Shown piece after piece: positions 1 through 7,625 of a stretch of DNA of 64,000 bases. Position 1 is the stretch's first letter. Every line of letters begins with the position of its first letter. Made by a program: the position numbers and the translations under genes. The notes below the pieces were generated by a model, which saw only the letters and a list, made by a program, of their open reading frames with translations, had not been told where the DNA came from and ran no database searches. The DNA comes from Streptobacillus felis (GTDB taxonomy: Bacteria > Fusobacteriota > Fusobacteriia > Fusobacteriales > Leptotrichiaceae): NCBI RefSeq assembly GCF_001559775.1, contig NZ_LOHX01000073.1, positions 1-64,000 of the forward strand, given 5' to 3'.

Positions 1-54
1 ACTAATTATACCATAAAACAGTGATTTTATCAATGTTTATGCGTGTTTTTAGTT

Positions 55-87
55 CAAAAAAAGCCAGCTTTATTTCTGGCTTTTTTT
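55..87. terminator. Bidirectional intrinsic terminator
   Basis: The arms at 61-67 and 76-82 form a perfect GC-containing stem. It is flanked by an A run on the left and a T run on the right, so it reads as a terminator on both strands. It would end the minus-strand membrane protein gene at 128 and any + strand gene entering from the left edge. A weaker hairpin (about 99-116, followed by a T run to 129) lies to its right. Confidence 0.8.
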
Positions 88-127
88 GTTTATTTAGACT
101 GTTTATTTCGGAACAGCCCCTTTTTTT

Positions 128-613
128 TTAAAGTTCTATTTCGTTATCTTCTACTACTGTTTCTTCATTATTTTTTTTGTTTTCTTCAGTTATTGCTTTA
201 GGTTTTTTAAATTCATAAACAGAAATAGCTAATGAAGCTAAAGTTCCAGCAAATAAAATTATCCATCCCCATGAATAAGAGTAGTTAACATTTAATAATT
301 TAACTGTAAGATTTTGATTAAAAATTTGTCTAACTTGCATTCTAAATATTACAGAAATAAGTACAACTAAAATAGTATTTGCTGTTGTAAAAACTAAAGA
401 TAATTTTTGTTGTAAGAAATCTGATAAATAAAATACATATAAAGATAATGTAATTATAACAAAAGCTGCTATTGTTGGTTTAATTCCTAAGTTTACTAGT
501 CCTAAAGTGATAGTTTTAGCTTCAAAACCTGATGGACTCACAGTAACTTTTAATAGTGGTAATAAAGCTCCAAATGCAGTAGTAATTCCTAAAATTTTCT
601 TGATATTTTTCAT
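128..613 (-). CDS. Hypothetical four-helix membrane protein
   Basis: This 161-residue protein has about four hydrophobic segments (roughly residues 8-25, 45-65, 70-92 and 115-133) and a charged cytoplasmic-looking tail rich in Glu, Lys and Asn. I recognise no family motif. The ATG is preceded on the minus strand by an AAAGGAG ribosome binding site four bases upstream, which supports this start. It lies 15 bases downstream of the HAD phosphatase gene and is probably cotranscribed with it, ending at the bidirectional terminator at 55-87. Function is unknown. Confidence 0.75.
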   Translation of the reverse strand: MKNIKKILGITTAFGALLPLLKVTVSPSGFEAKTITLGLVNLGIKPTIAAFVIITLSLYVFYLSDFLQQKLSLVFTTANTILVVLISVIFRMQVRQIFNQNLTVKLLNVNYSYSWGWIILFAGTLASLAISVYEFKKPKAITEENKKNNEETVVEDNEIEL

Positions 614-628
614 AATACTCCTTTCAAA

Positions 629-1354
629 TTATAAAAATGATACATTAGAATCTAAAATATATACCATATCTTTTCTTTCAACAATGATTTTTATTTTATC
701 TCTAACATCCTTATTATTTAATATTTTTTCAAATAATCTCTTAGCCGGGTTAATAGCAAATGGGTTTCCTACCATTTCAAACATACCATAATCTCCTGTA
801 GTATCACCATAAGCATATGATTTTTCTAAATCAAGATTATATTTTTTTTCAAAAGATTTTATTGCATTAATCTTACTTTGACTATCCCACATAGGAATAT
901 TGTTGCCACTATATCTATTATTTTCATCCAATAGATATTCGGTAGCAATGTAATCAGTTGCATTTAATTTTTTAGCCATTTTGTCAACTAGAAATGATGG
1001 AGATCCAGAAATTATAATTACTAAATGACCTTTTTCTAAATGTTCTTTAATCTTGTTTCTAGAATAAGTATAAATTTTTTGTGCTCTATTTTCTATTACC
1101 CTTTGCGCAACATAATCAATATCTATTTGATCTATTTGTTTAATACATTTTACATAAATTTCTACTAGTTCATCTAGGTAATCATCATAACTTCCTTTTC
1201 TTTCTTCCCATAGTTTAAATTTATTTTTTATATCACCAACAAAACTAGATTTGTCTATAAACTCAAATTTTATTAGCATTTTAAAATGTTCTATTAATAG
1301 TGAATTTCTAAAAATAGTACCATCAACATCAAAAAATGCAGCTATATTTTTCAT
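629..1354 (-). CDS. HAD-superfamily phosphatase (HAD-IB, SerB-like)
   Basis: The 241-residue protein opens with the HAD motif I FFDVDGTIF (nucleophile Asp at about residue 8, acid/base Asp two residues later). Motif II is IIISGSP near residue 115 and motif III/IV is the YAYGDTTGDYGMF stretch near residue 185. This order, with an all-helical cap after motif I, fits the HAD-IB group that includes phosphoserine phosphatase and similar phosphomonoesterases. The substrate cannot be read from sequence. An upstream in-frame GTG at 1363 is possible, but the AAAGGTG site is correctly spaced for the ATG at 1354, so I chose that. Confidence 0.85.
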   Translation of the reverse strand: MKNIAAFFDVDGTIFRNSLLIEHFKMLIKFEFIDKSSFVGDIKNKFKLWEERKGSYDDYLDELVEIYVKCIKQIDQIDIDYVAQRVIENRAQKIYTYSRNKIKEHLEKGHLVIIISGSPSFLVDKMAKKLNATDYIATEYLLDENNRYSGNNIPMWDSQSKINAIKSFEKKYNLDLEKSYAYGDTTGDYGMFEMVGNPFAINPAKRLFEKILNNKDVRDKIKIIVERKDMVYILDSNVSFL

Positions 1355-1381
1355 GAATATCACCTTTATTTATTTTTTAAA

Positions 1382-1410
1382 AGTATAACATATGTTTATA
1401 CTAAAAGCAA
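1382..1410 (-). promoter_or_regulatory. Sigma70-type promoter for the minus-strand pair
   Basis: Read on the minus strand, TTGCTT (1405-1410) and TATACT (1382-1387) are separated by 17 bases and lie upstream of the HAD phosphatase start. The spacing and the -10 match are good; the -35 is partial. Confidence 0.6.
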
Positions 1411-1429
1411 ATTTTATGTAAAACAAAAA

Positions 1430-1458
1430 TTGAAATAATTACTAAATTATAGTATAAT
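1430..1458 (+). promoter_or_regulatory. Sigma70-type promoter, divergent
   Basis: TTGAAA (1430-1435), a 17-base spacer and a perfect TATAAT (1453-1458) lie directly upstream of the DUF1858 gene. This probably starts the long operon that runs through glmM. It is divergent from the minus-strand promoter at 1382-1410. Confidence 0.75.
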
Positions 1459-1478
1459 TTATATATGAGGTGAGAATA

Positions 1479-1706
1479 GTGAAAATTAGAGTTCATGAGG
1501 ACATGAATATAGATGAAGTAGTAGAAAAATATCCTATAGTTGCGCACATATTAATGCGTTATGGACTAGGTTGTTCAGGTTGTGTTATTTCTACTGCAGA
1601 AACTATAGGTGAAGGTATAGAATTACATGGTTTAGATGCTGATATTATTCTTGAAGAAATCAATATGATTTTAGAAATGGAAGAAGAAGAAAATAAGGGA
1701 AATTAA
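1479..1706 (+). CDS. DUF1858 family small redox-disulfide protein
   Basis: About 75 residues. The central GLGCSGC motif, with two Cys separated by two residues, and the preceding YPIVAHILMRYG stretch are typical of DUF1858 proteins. That family is named after its association with hybrid-cluster proteins and is related to the N-terminal domain of the ScdA/RIC iron-sulfur repair proteins. Two GTG starts are possible (1470 and 1479). AGGTGA at 1468-1473 fits the second by spacing. It is first in an operon and is followed four bases later by the HTH regulator. A role in redox or Fe-S chemistry is an inference from the family. Confidence 0.8.
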   Translation: MKIRVHEDMNIDEVVEKYPIVAHILMRYGLGCSGCVISTAETIGEGIELHGLDADIILEEINMILEMEEEENKGN

Positions 1707-1710
1707 AAAT

Positions 1711-2343
1711 ATGATTACAACAGGTGAAATAATTACAAAATATTTAAATGAAAAGAATATTAATCAATATTTTCTTGCAAGAGCGATTGAGGTTACTCCA
1801 CAGTATGTAAATGGTATAGTTAGAAATAAAAGAAGTATTTCTGAAAATGTTCTTAACAAGATAGCTAAATTTTTAAGGATTACAAGTAATGATATTGAAT
1901 TAATAAAAAAATATGAAATATTTAAAAAGACTGGATTAATAAAAAATAATAGTTTGGAAATTAAAATTAAAGGATTATATACTGAAAATGGATATATACA
2001 TGAAATAAAAGAAGGTATAATATCACTAGATAATTTAGGTGAAAAATATTTGAATACATTTATAGTTGAAGTTTTATCATATAATTTAAAAAATTTTTCT
2101 TATGGAGATATGTTAATAATTAAAGAAATAAATGAAAATTTTTTAAATCAATATAACAAATATCTTTTAATTAATATAGATGATGTGATAGATTTTTGCA
2201 AAATAGAAAAAATAGATGAAAAATTTTTGGTAACATATTTAGATAAAAATAAGTCAAAAAAAATTTTTAAAAACAATAAAAAAATAAATATTATCGGAAC
2301 TATAATTGGGAAATATAGTTTATGGAAGGATGAATATGAGTAG
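1711..2343 (+). CDS. XRE-family regulator with LexA/S24-like C-terminal domain
   Basis: 210 residues. Residues 1-60 form an XRE-type helix-turn-helix (IITKYLNEKNINQYFLARAI, then TPQYVNGIVRNKRSIS). The C-terminal half, from about residue 110, follows the beta-rich S24/LexA peptidase layout, ending in a strand like the IIGTIIGKYS of that fold. The usual serine-methionine nucleophile motif and the catalytic lysine are not evident (YNLKNFSYGD replaces GDSM...GD), so autocleavage is unlikely. The last eight bases overlap glmM. A sensing role is inferred; the target is unknown, with the glmM operon the obvious candidate. Confidence 0.7.
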   Translation: MITTGEIITKYLNEKNINQYFLARAIEVTPQYVNGIVRNKRSISENVLNKIAKFLRITSNDIELIKKYEIFKKTGLIKNNSLEIKIKGLYTENGYIHEIKEGIISLDNLGEKYLNTFIVEVLSYNLKNFSYGDMLIIKEINENFLNQYNKYLLINIDDVIDFCKIEKIDEKFLVTYLDKNKSKKIFKNNKKINIIGTIIGKYSLWKDEYE

Positions 2344-3697
2344 AAAGTATTTTGGTACAGACGGTATTAGAGGAGAAGCAAACAAGGATTTAAGTATAGA
2401 TTTGGTAACTAATTTAGGACTGGCATTAGGTTATTACCTTAGAAAAGGTAAGGATGAAAATGAAAAAACTAAAGTAATATTAGGAACTGATACTAGAATT
2501 TCTGGATATATGATAAGATCAGCTCTTTCAGCAGGATTAACTGCAATGGGTGTAAATGTTGATTTTGTAGGAGTATTACCTACTCCAGGAGTAAGTTTTT
2601 TAACAAGAACATTGAATACGGATGCTGGTATTATGATTTCTGCATCACATAATCCTATTAAAGATAATGGAATAAAAATATTTTCACATACTGGATTTAA
2701 ATTAAATGATGAAGATGAACTAGAGATTGAAGCATTAATGGATAATAGAGAAGAATTGATGAAAAATTTAGTCTATGGTGAAAAACTAGGTAGATTCATA
2801 TTTGTTGAAGATTACTTAAGAATGTATAGAAAATTTTTACAAACTACAGTTAAAAGAAATTTTAAGGGATATAAAGTTGTAATAGATACTGCAAATGGTG
2901 CAGCATATAGGGTAGCAGCAAAAGTATTACAAAATTTAGGAGCAGAAGTTCAGGTAATTAACAATATTCCTACAGGGAAAAATATTAATGTTGAATGTGG
3001 ATCAACACATCCTGAAAAATTATGCGAAGCTGTAAAACTTTTTAACGCTAATATTGGAATAGCTTATGATGGAGATGCAGATAGATTAATAGTTGTAGAT
3101 GAAGAAGGAGAAATATTAGATGGTGATATTATAGTTTCTATTCTTGCTTTAAATCTACAAAGAAAAGATATGTTAAATTCAAATAAAGTGGTTATGACAG
3201 TTCTATCTAATATGGGTGTTGAAAAATATTTAGAAGAACACGGAATTAGAATGATAAGAGCAAATGTTGGCGATAGATATGTTTTAGAAAAAATGAGAGA
3301 ACTAGGTTTAAACTTAGGTGGAGAACAATCTGGTCACGTAATAATGTTAGATCATAATACTACAGGTGATGGAGTATTAAGTAGTATACAATTAATGCAA
3401 GCATTTATAGAATCGGGGAGAAAATTAAGTGAATTAAAAAAAGAGATAAAATTATGGCCACAATCAATGATTAATGTTCAAGTTTCTAAAGAGAAGAAAA
3501 AAGATTGGGATAAGAACACTAATCTAATGAATTTTATAAATGAAAAAGAAGAAGAAATCTTAGGAGAAGGAAGAATATTAGTTAGACCATCTGGTACAGA
3601 AAGTCTTGTAAGAGTAATGGTTGAGGCAAAATCTAAAGAAACAATGGAAAAAATATTACATGAAGTAGTAGAAAAAGTAAAGGTAGAATTAACATGA
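2336..3697 (+). CDS. glmM: Phosphoglucosamine mutase
   Basis: GlmM interconverts glucosamine-6-phosphate and glucosamine-1-phosphate, supplying UDP-GlcNAc for peptidoglycan. At 453 residues it has the normal family length. The catalytic phosphoserine loop ISASHNP places Ser at residue 104, the metal loop DGDADR is at 245-250, the sugar-binding GGEQSGH lies near residue 335, and the phosphate-binding RPSGTE is near the C terminus. An earlier in-frame ATG (2306) exists, but GAAGGA five bases before 2336 and the conserved MSRKYFGTDGIRG start support 2336. It overlaps the regulator upstream by 8 bases and the methyltransferase downstream by 4, so translation is probably coupled. Confidence 0.97.
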   Translation: MSRKYFGTDGIRGEANKDLSIDLVTNLGLALGYYLRKGKDENEKTKVILGTDTRISGYMIRSALSAGLTAMGVNVDFVGVLPTPGVSFLTRTLNTDAGIMISASHNPIKDNGIKIFSHTGFKLNDEDELEIEALMDNREELMKNLVYGEKLGRFIFVEDYLRMYRKFLQTTVKRNFKGYKVVIDTANGAAYRVAAKVLQNLGAEVQVINNIPTGKNINVECGSTHPEKLCEAVKLFNANIGIAYDGDADRLIVVDEEGEILDGDIIVSILALNLQRKDMLNSNKVVMTVLSNMGVEKYLEEHGIRMIRANVGDRYVLEKMRELGLNLGGEQSGHVIMLDHNTTGDGVLSSIQLMQAFIESGRKLSELKKEIKLWPQSMINVQVSKEKKKDWDKNTNLMNFINEKEEEILGEGRILVRPSGTESLVRVMVEAKSKETMEKILHEVVEKVKVELT

Positions 3698-4401
3698 CAC
3701 ATAAAAAATTTGCGCATATATACGATGAATTTATGAATTTTGTGGATTATAAATCTTGGTATAAATTTTTAAAATCTTTTTTTAAGAATAAAAAATTAAA
3801 AGTTCTTGATTTAGGATGTGGAACTGGAACTCTTGCATCAATGTTTTCAAAAGATGGGCACAGTGTTACGGCAGTAGATATTTCAGATGATATGATAGAA
3901 ATAGCTAAAAATAAATATTCTGAATTAGATATAGAATTTTTAAAAGGTGATATTACAAAAGATACATTTGGTGAAGAATATGATTTAATAATGTGTAATT
4001 TTGATACAGTAAATTATTTTGAAAATTTAAAAGAATTCCAATTTTTTCTAAAAAATGCACATAAATCATTAAAAAAAGATGGATTTTTTATATTTGATAT
4101 AGTTGAAGAAGGAATATTTGAAGAAATATTCTTAAATGATTTGTTTATTGATGAAACTGATAAATATTTATGTATAATGAGACATGAAAAATATAAAAAG
4201 TTTAAACATTTAGTTGAAATGACTATATTTGTAAAAGAAAATGAAAATTTATATAGAAAATATACAGAAACTCATAAAAAAATAATTTACGATACTGAAT
4301 TAATATTAGATAATCTTAAAAATGAAGGATTTATACTTTATGATACAGCAAGAAATTCAGAATACGGAGAATCAAGATTATTTTTAGTATGTAAAAAGTA
4401 G
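3694..4401 (+). CDS. Class I SAM-dependent methyltransferase
   Basis: 235 residues with a standard Rossmann methyltransferase core: motif I VLDLGCGTGTLA at about residue 37, the acidic AVDIS at the end of strand 2, and the motif IV region MCNFDTVNYF near residue 105. The fold resembles YodH/UbiE-like small-molecule or lipid methyltransferases, but no substrate-specific motif is visible. It starts in the ATGA overlap with the glmM stop and is followed 8 bases later by the AtpZ-like gene. Substrate unknown. Confidence 0.85.
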   Translation: MTHKKFAHIYDEFMNFVDYKSWYKFLKSFFKNKKLKVLDLGCGTGTLASMFSKDGHSVTAVDISDDMIEIAKNKYSELDIEFLKGDITKDTFGEEYDLIMCNFDTVNYFENLKEFQFFLKNAHKSLKKDGFFIFDIVEEGIFEEIFLNDLFIDETDKYLCIMRHEKYKKFKHLVEMTIFVKENENLYRKYTETHKKIIYDTELILDNLKNEGFILYDTARNSEYGESRLFLVCKK

Positions 4402-4409
4402 GGATTATT

Positions 4410-4817
4410 ATGAAAAATATTGAAGAAATGAAAGAATTTGAATTTAGTGAACTATTATCAAATACTAAATTTAATGATACAAATAATGAAAAGTTGAATA
4501 AGGGTATAGATGAAGATGGAGATGAAATTAGAGAAGAATTTATAGAAACAGAAAATGTTCAAAATACTTCTAAATTAAGAAAATATATATCATTTGCAAC
4601 TGGTTTTGCTTACACTATACTAGCCCCTATTATATTACTTCTTAGTATATATTTTATACTGGAAAATATGTTAGGATTTGAAAGAAAAGAGTTTGTAATA
4701 ATAATATTAATATTACTTGGAATATTAACTGGTTATTGGACTTTATACAAAGATATTAAGAAGCTTACAGATAAGAAGGAGAATAAAAATGGAAGTGAAA
4801 ATAAAAAAATTAAATGA
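4410..4817 (+). CDS. AtpZ/AtpI-like two-helix membrane protein
   Basis: 135 residues. The first ~55 are acidic and probably disordered. Two transmembrane helices follow (about 62-83 and 92-112), joined by a short loop and ending in YWTLYKDIKKL. This two-helix layout with a G-x(3)-G-Y-xx-L-Y-K ending matches the AtpZ/AtpI family, which assists F0F1-ATPase assembly or Mg transport. No ATP synthase genes are in the window, so the call rests on the helix pattern. Its 3' end overlaps dut by 29 bases. Confidence 0.5.
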   Translation: MKNIEEMKEFEFSELLSNTKFNDTNNEKLNKGIDEDGDEIREEFIETENVQNTSKLRKYISFATGFAYTILAPIILLLSIYFILENMLGFERKEFVIIILILLGILTGYWTLYKDIKKLTDKKENKNGSENKKIK

Positions 4818-5226
4818 TAATGCTATTATTCCGACATATGGTACTGAATTTTCAGCAGGAGCAGATTTATATGCTTGTATTGAGGAAAATATATTAATTA
4901 AATCAGGTGAAACAGTTATGATAAAAACAGGAATATCACTTGAAATACCTACAGGTTTAGTCGGACTTGTTTATGCACGTAGTGGATTAGCGTTTAAAAA
5001 GGGAATAGCGCCTTCAAATAAAGTTGGAGTTATTGATAGTGATTATCGTGGAGAAATAATGGTTGCACTACATAATCATAGTAAGGAAGACTATGTGATC
5101 GAAAAATTTGAAAGAATAGCACAATTAGTTATTGCACCATATATTAAGGCTAATTTTATAGAAACTGATACATTAAATGATACTGTAAGAGATCAAGGTG
5201 GATTTGGTAGTACAGGTAAAAAATAA
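4789..5226 (+). CDS. dut: dUTP diphosphatase (dUTPase)
   Basis: 145 residues, the normal length for a trimeric dUTPase. It hydrolyses dUTP to dUMP and PPi, keeping uracil out of DNA and feeding dTMP synthesis. All five motifs are seen: AGADLYA (motif 1), ARSGLA (2), GVIDSDYRGE with the catalytic Asp (3), ERIAQLVIAP (4) and RDQGGFGSTG (5). AAGGAG lies eight bases before the ATG, which sits inside the end of the upstream gene. A terminator follows at once. Confidence 0.96.
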   Translation: MEVKIKKLNDNAIIPTYGTEFSAGADLYACIEENILIKSGETVMIKTGISLEIPTGLVGLVYARSGLAFKKGIAPSNKVGVIDSDYRGEIMVALHNHSKEDYVIEKFERIAQLVIAPYIKANFIETDTLNDTVRDQGGFGSTGKK

Positions 5227-5227
5227 T

Positions 5228-5252
5228 AAACTATACTTAGGTATAGTTTTTT
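5228..5252 (+). terminator. Intrinsic terminator after dut
   Basis: A 9-bp perfect stem (5228-5236 with 5241-5249) has a 4-base loop and runs into a T tract. The next gene starts only 22 bases later with no clear promoter, so read-through is likely. Confidence 0.75.
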
Positions 5253-5273
5253 GTATATGTAAGGAGTTATATT

Positions 5274-5987
5274 GTGGAAAAATATGTAGTAGATATTGCT
5301 AATATGAAAATAACTCAAGTTAAAGGTTTACAGTCTGTAACCTTAGATTCAGTATTGATATCAGATTTTGTTAATATTAATAGAAAAACTAAAAAAATAT
5401 TAGATATTGGTTCTGGATTTGGTATTATTTCTATGCTAATAAATAAAAGAACACAAGCAGAAATTGTTGGTGTTGAAATTAATAAAAAAGCATATGAAAT
5501 ATCACTTGAAAATTTGATAAATAATAATATAGACAAAGTTGAATTTATTAATAAGGATATTTTGAAATATAGAGAATTTTTAGAAGAACAGTCTTTTGAT
5601 ATAATTGTTTCTAATCCACCATATTTTAATCATAAGGATGAAAATCAATTAAAAAAAGAAATAGACTTAGTGAATGCAAGGGTAGAAAAAACATTAAGTA
5701 TAAAAGATATCATTAATCTTTCAATTTATTTATTAAAAAATAAAGGTAGTTTGTATCTTATTTTTAGGACAGAGAGATTGATTGAAATAATAGGGTATTT
5801 AAAAGATACATGTCTAGAAATAAAAAAATTAAAACCTGTATATACAAAAATTGGTGATAATAAAGCATTAATAAGTATGGTAGAAATAGTTAAAAGTGCT
5901 AAAAGTGGTTTTGTATTAGAAAATCCAATATATATATATGGAAATGATGGTGAAAAAAGTGAATATATTAAAAAATTATATAGATAA
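5274..5987 (+). CDS. tRNA1(Val)-type adenine N6-methyltransferase (TrmN6/YfiC family)
   Basis: 237 residues. Motif I is ILDIGSGFGIISMLI (about 41-55), followed by GVEINKKA. The catalytic NPPYF motif is near residue 114; N/D-PPY is the signature of amino-group methyltransferases acting on adenine or guanine. The N terminus carries QVKGLQSVTLDSVLISDF, as in the TrmN6/YfiC family that modifies A37 of tRNA1(Val). The gene uses a GTG start preceded by AAGGAG. The 3' end overlaps the possible early starts of uppS. Confidence 0.8.
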   Translation: MEKYVVDIANMKITQVKGLQSVTLDSVLISDFVNINRKTKKILDIGSGFGIISMLINKRTQAEIVGVEINKKAYEISLENLINNNIDKVEFINKDILKYREFLEEQSFDIIVSNPPYFNHKDENQLKKEIDLVNARVEKTLSIKDIINLSIYLLKNKGSLYLIFRTERLIEIIGYLKDTCLEIKKLKPVYTKIGDNKALISMVEIVKSAKSGFVLENPIYIYGNDGEKSEYIKKLYR

Positions 5988-6666
5988 ATTCCCAAAACAC
6001 ATTGGAATCATTATGGATGGTAATGGTAGATGGGCAGAAAAAAGAAATTTAATGAGAACAGAAGGTCATAAAGTTGGGGCTAAAAAACTAGAAGAAGTTA
6101 TAGAATATATTTTAGAATTAAATATAAAGTATCTTACAGTTTATGCCTTCTCAACAGAAAATTGGAAAAGACCTAAATTAGAAGTAAATACTTTAATGAA
6201 ATTATTTGAAAAATATTTGATAGATAATGAAGAAAAATTTATGAAACAAAATATAAGAGTATGTATTACTGGTAGCAGAAATAATTTATCTGATAAATTA
6301 ATAAAAAAGATTGAATATATAGAAAATATAACAAAAAATAATGCTAAATTAGTTTTAAGTATTGCATTTAATTACGGTGGAAGACTTGAAATAGTAGATT
6401 CAGTAAAAAAAATAATAGATAAGAAATTAGAAATTACTGAAGAAAATATTTCTAAAAATTTATATAATAGTTTTATACCTAATGTTGATTTAATAATTAG
6501 AACAGGAAATGAATTTAGAATAAGTAACTTTTTATTGTGGCAAATGGCATATTCAGAAATTTATTTTAGTAAATTAATGTGGCCAGATTTCACAAAAGAT
6601 GAATTACATAATTCTATACTTTCTTTTATAAAAATAGATAGAAGATTTGGAGGCATAAAATGTTAA
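5959..6666 (+). CDS. uppS: Undecaprenyl diphosphate synthase (cis-prenyltransferase)
   Basis: This enzyme condenses isopentenyl diphosphates onto farnesyl diphosphate to make the lipid carrier for cell-wall precursors. The IIMDGNGRWA motif holds the catalytic Asp (residue 20 from this start). AFSTENWKRP, the GGR motif (NYGGRLEI) and the C-terminal LIIRTGNEFRISNFLLWQ, together with PDF, are all in place. ATG 5938 would overlap the upstream gene by 50 bases; the GTG at 5959 has a GGTGA six bases ahead and gives the usual short N terminus, so I favour it (235 residues). The start is uncertain by a few codons. Confidence 0.93.
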   Translation: MNILKNYIDKFPKHIGIIMDGNGRWAEKRNLMRTEGHKVGAKKLEEVIEYILELNIKYLTVYAFSTENWKRPKLEVNTLMKLFEKYLIDNEEKFMKQNIRVCITGSRNNLSDKLIKKIEYIENITKNNAKLVLSIAFNYGGRLEIVDSVKKIIDKKLEITEENISKNLYNSFIPNVDLIIRTGNEFRISNFLLWQMAYSEIYFSKLMWPDFTKDELHNSILSFIKIDRRFGGIKC

Positions 6667-7580
6667 GTAGATTGTTAGTAATAATTTTAGCGGTACCGCT
6701 ATTGATATATATTTTACTTTCTGGTGAAGTAACCTTTCTTATATTTAATATGGTAGTTATATTAATTGCTTTACATGAATTTTATACTATATTGAAAAAT
6801 AAAGGTAATATAGTCTATTATAAAACAGGGCTTTTATTAGGTATTTTCTTACCAATTTTTATTTATTATAGAGAAGACATTAGTTTTTTCTTTAGATATT
6901 TAAAGTTAATGAATAAAGACAATATAACTTTTGATGTTGGTGGTTTTATTGTATTTTCAACATTAATTATAGCAACAATGCAAATACTTTCTTCTAAAAT
7001 AAAAAATTCAACTAATGAATTAATGTTGACTTTATTTGGGATTATATATATACCTTTATTTAGCTCATATATGATATCTATAAGAGAAGGATTACATAAC
7101 GGAAGAATACTTTTATTATATACATTTTTTAGTATTTGGGCTGCAGATACATTTGCATATATAGTTGGAATGTTAATAGGTGGTAAAATATTTAAAAAGA
7201 AACTTTCAGAAAAAATAAGTCCTAAAAAATCAATAGAAGGTTTTTTTGGTGGTATATTGGGAGTTTTCATTATAAGTTTGTTTTTTGAAAATATTTATAA
7301 TTTTTTAGTAAATTTATTATCATACTTTAAAATATTAACTTATGTTGAAAAAATTGACACTATAATAATTTCTCAAAATATTGTTAAATTATTCATACTT
7401 TCTATTTTAATTGCTATTTTTTCGGTTCTTGGAGATTTATTTGAATCAAAATTCAAAAGGGAATTTGGAGTTAAAGATAGTGGTACGATATTAATGGGAC
7501 ATGGAGGGTTTTTAGATAGATTTGATAGTGCATTATTTGTACTACCTATAGTTTATTATTTTGTAAAATACTTTATATAG
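6660..7580 (+). CDS. cdsA: Phosphatidate cytidylyltransferase
   Basis: CdsA makes CDP-diacylglycerol from phosphatidic acid and CTP, the branch point of phospholipid synthesis in the inner membrane. The 306-residue protein has about eight hydrophobic helices and the C-terminal family signature, split here as LGDLFESKFKRE, GVKDSG and GHGGFLDRFDS (about residues 257-290). GGAGG lies just upstream of the ATG, and the gene overlaps uppS by 7 bases, as in many uppS-cdsA operons. The usual partner dxr does not follow; a CheA-like pair does. Confidence 0.95.
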   Translation: MLSRLLVIILAVPLLIYILLSGEVTFLIFNMVVILIALHEFYTILKNKGNIVYYKTGLLLGIFLPIFIYYREDISFFFRYLKLMNKDNITFDVGGFIVFSTLIIATMQILSSKIKNSTNELMLTLFGIIYIPLFSSYMISIREGLHNGRILLLYTFFSIWAADTFAYIVGMLIGGKIFKKKLSEKISPKKSIEGFFGGILGVFIISLFFENIYNFLVNLLSYFKILTYVEKIDTIIISQNIVKLFILSILIAIFSVLGDLFESKFKREFGVKDSGTILMGHGGFLDRFDSALFVLPIVYYFVKYFI

Positions 7581-7625
7581 GAGGAAATGTATATTAGGCT
7601 ATTTTAGTTTATTATACAAAAAGTT

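Noticed and set aside
507-791. 94-codon + strand frame across two minus-strand genes
   Set aside because: It bridges the start of the membrane protein gene and the end of the HAD phosphatase gene, and no ribosome site supports it.
5228-5273. Riboswitch-like structure between dut and the tRNA methyltransferase gene
   Set aside because: Only a simple terminator hairpin is present; the 46 bases are too short for an aptamer.
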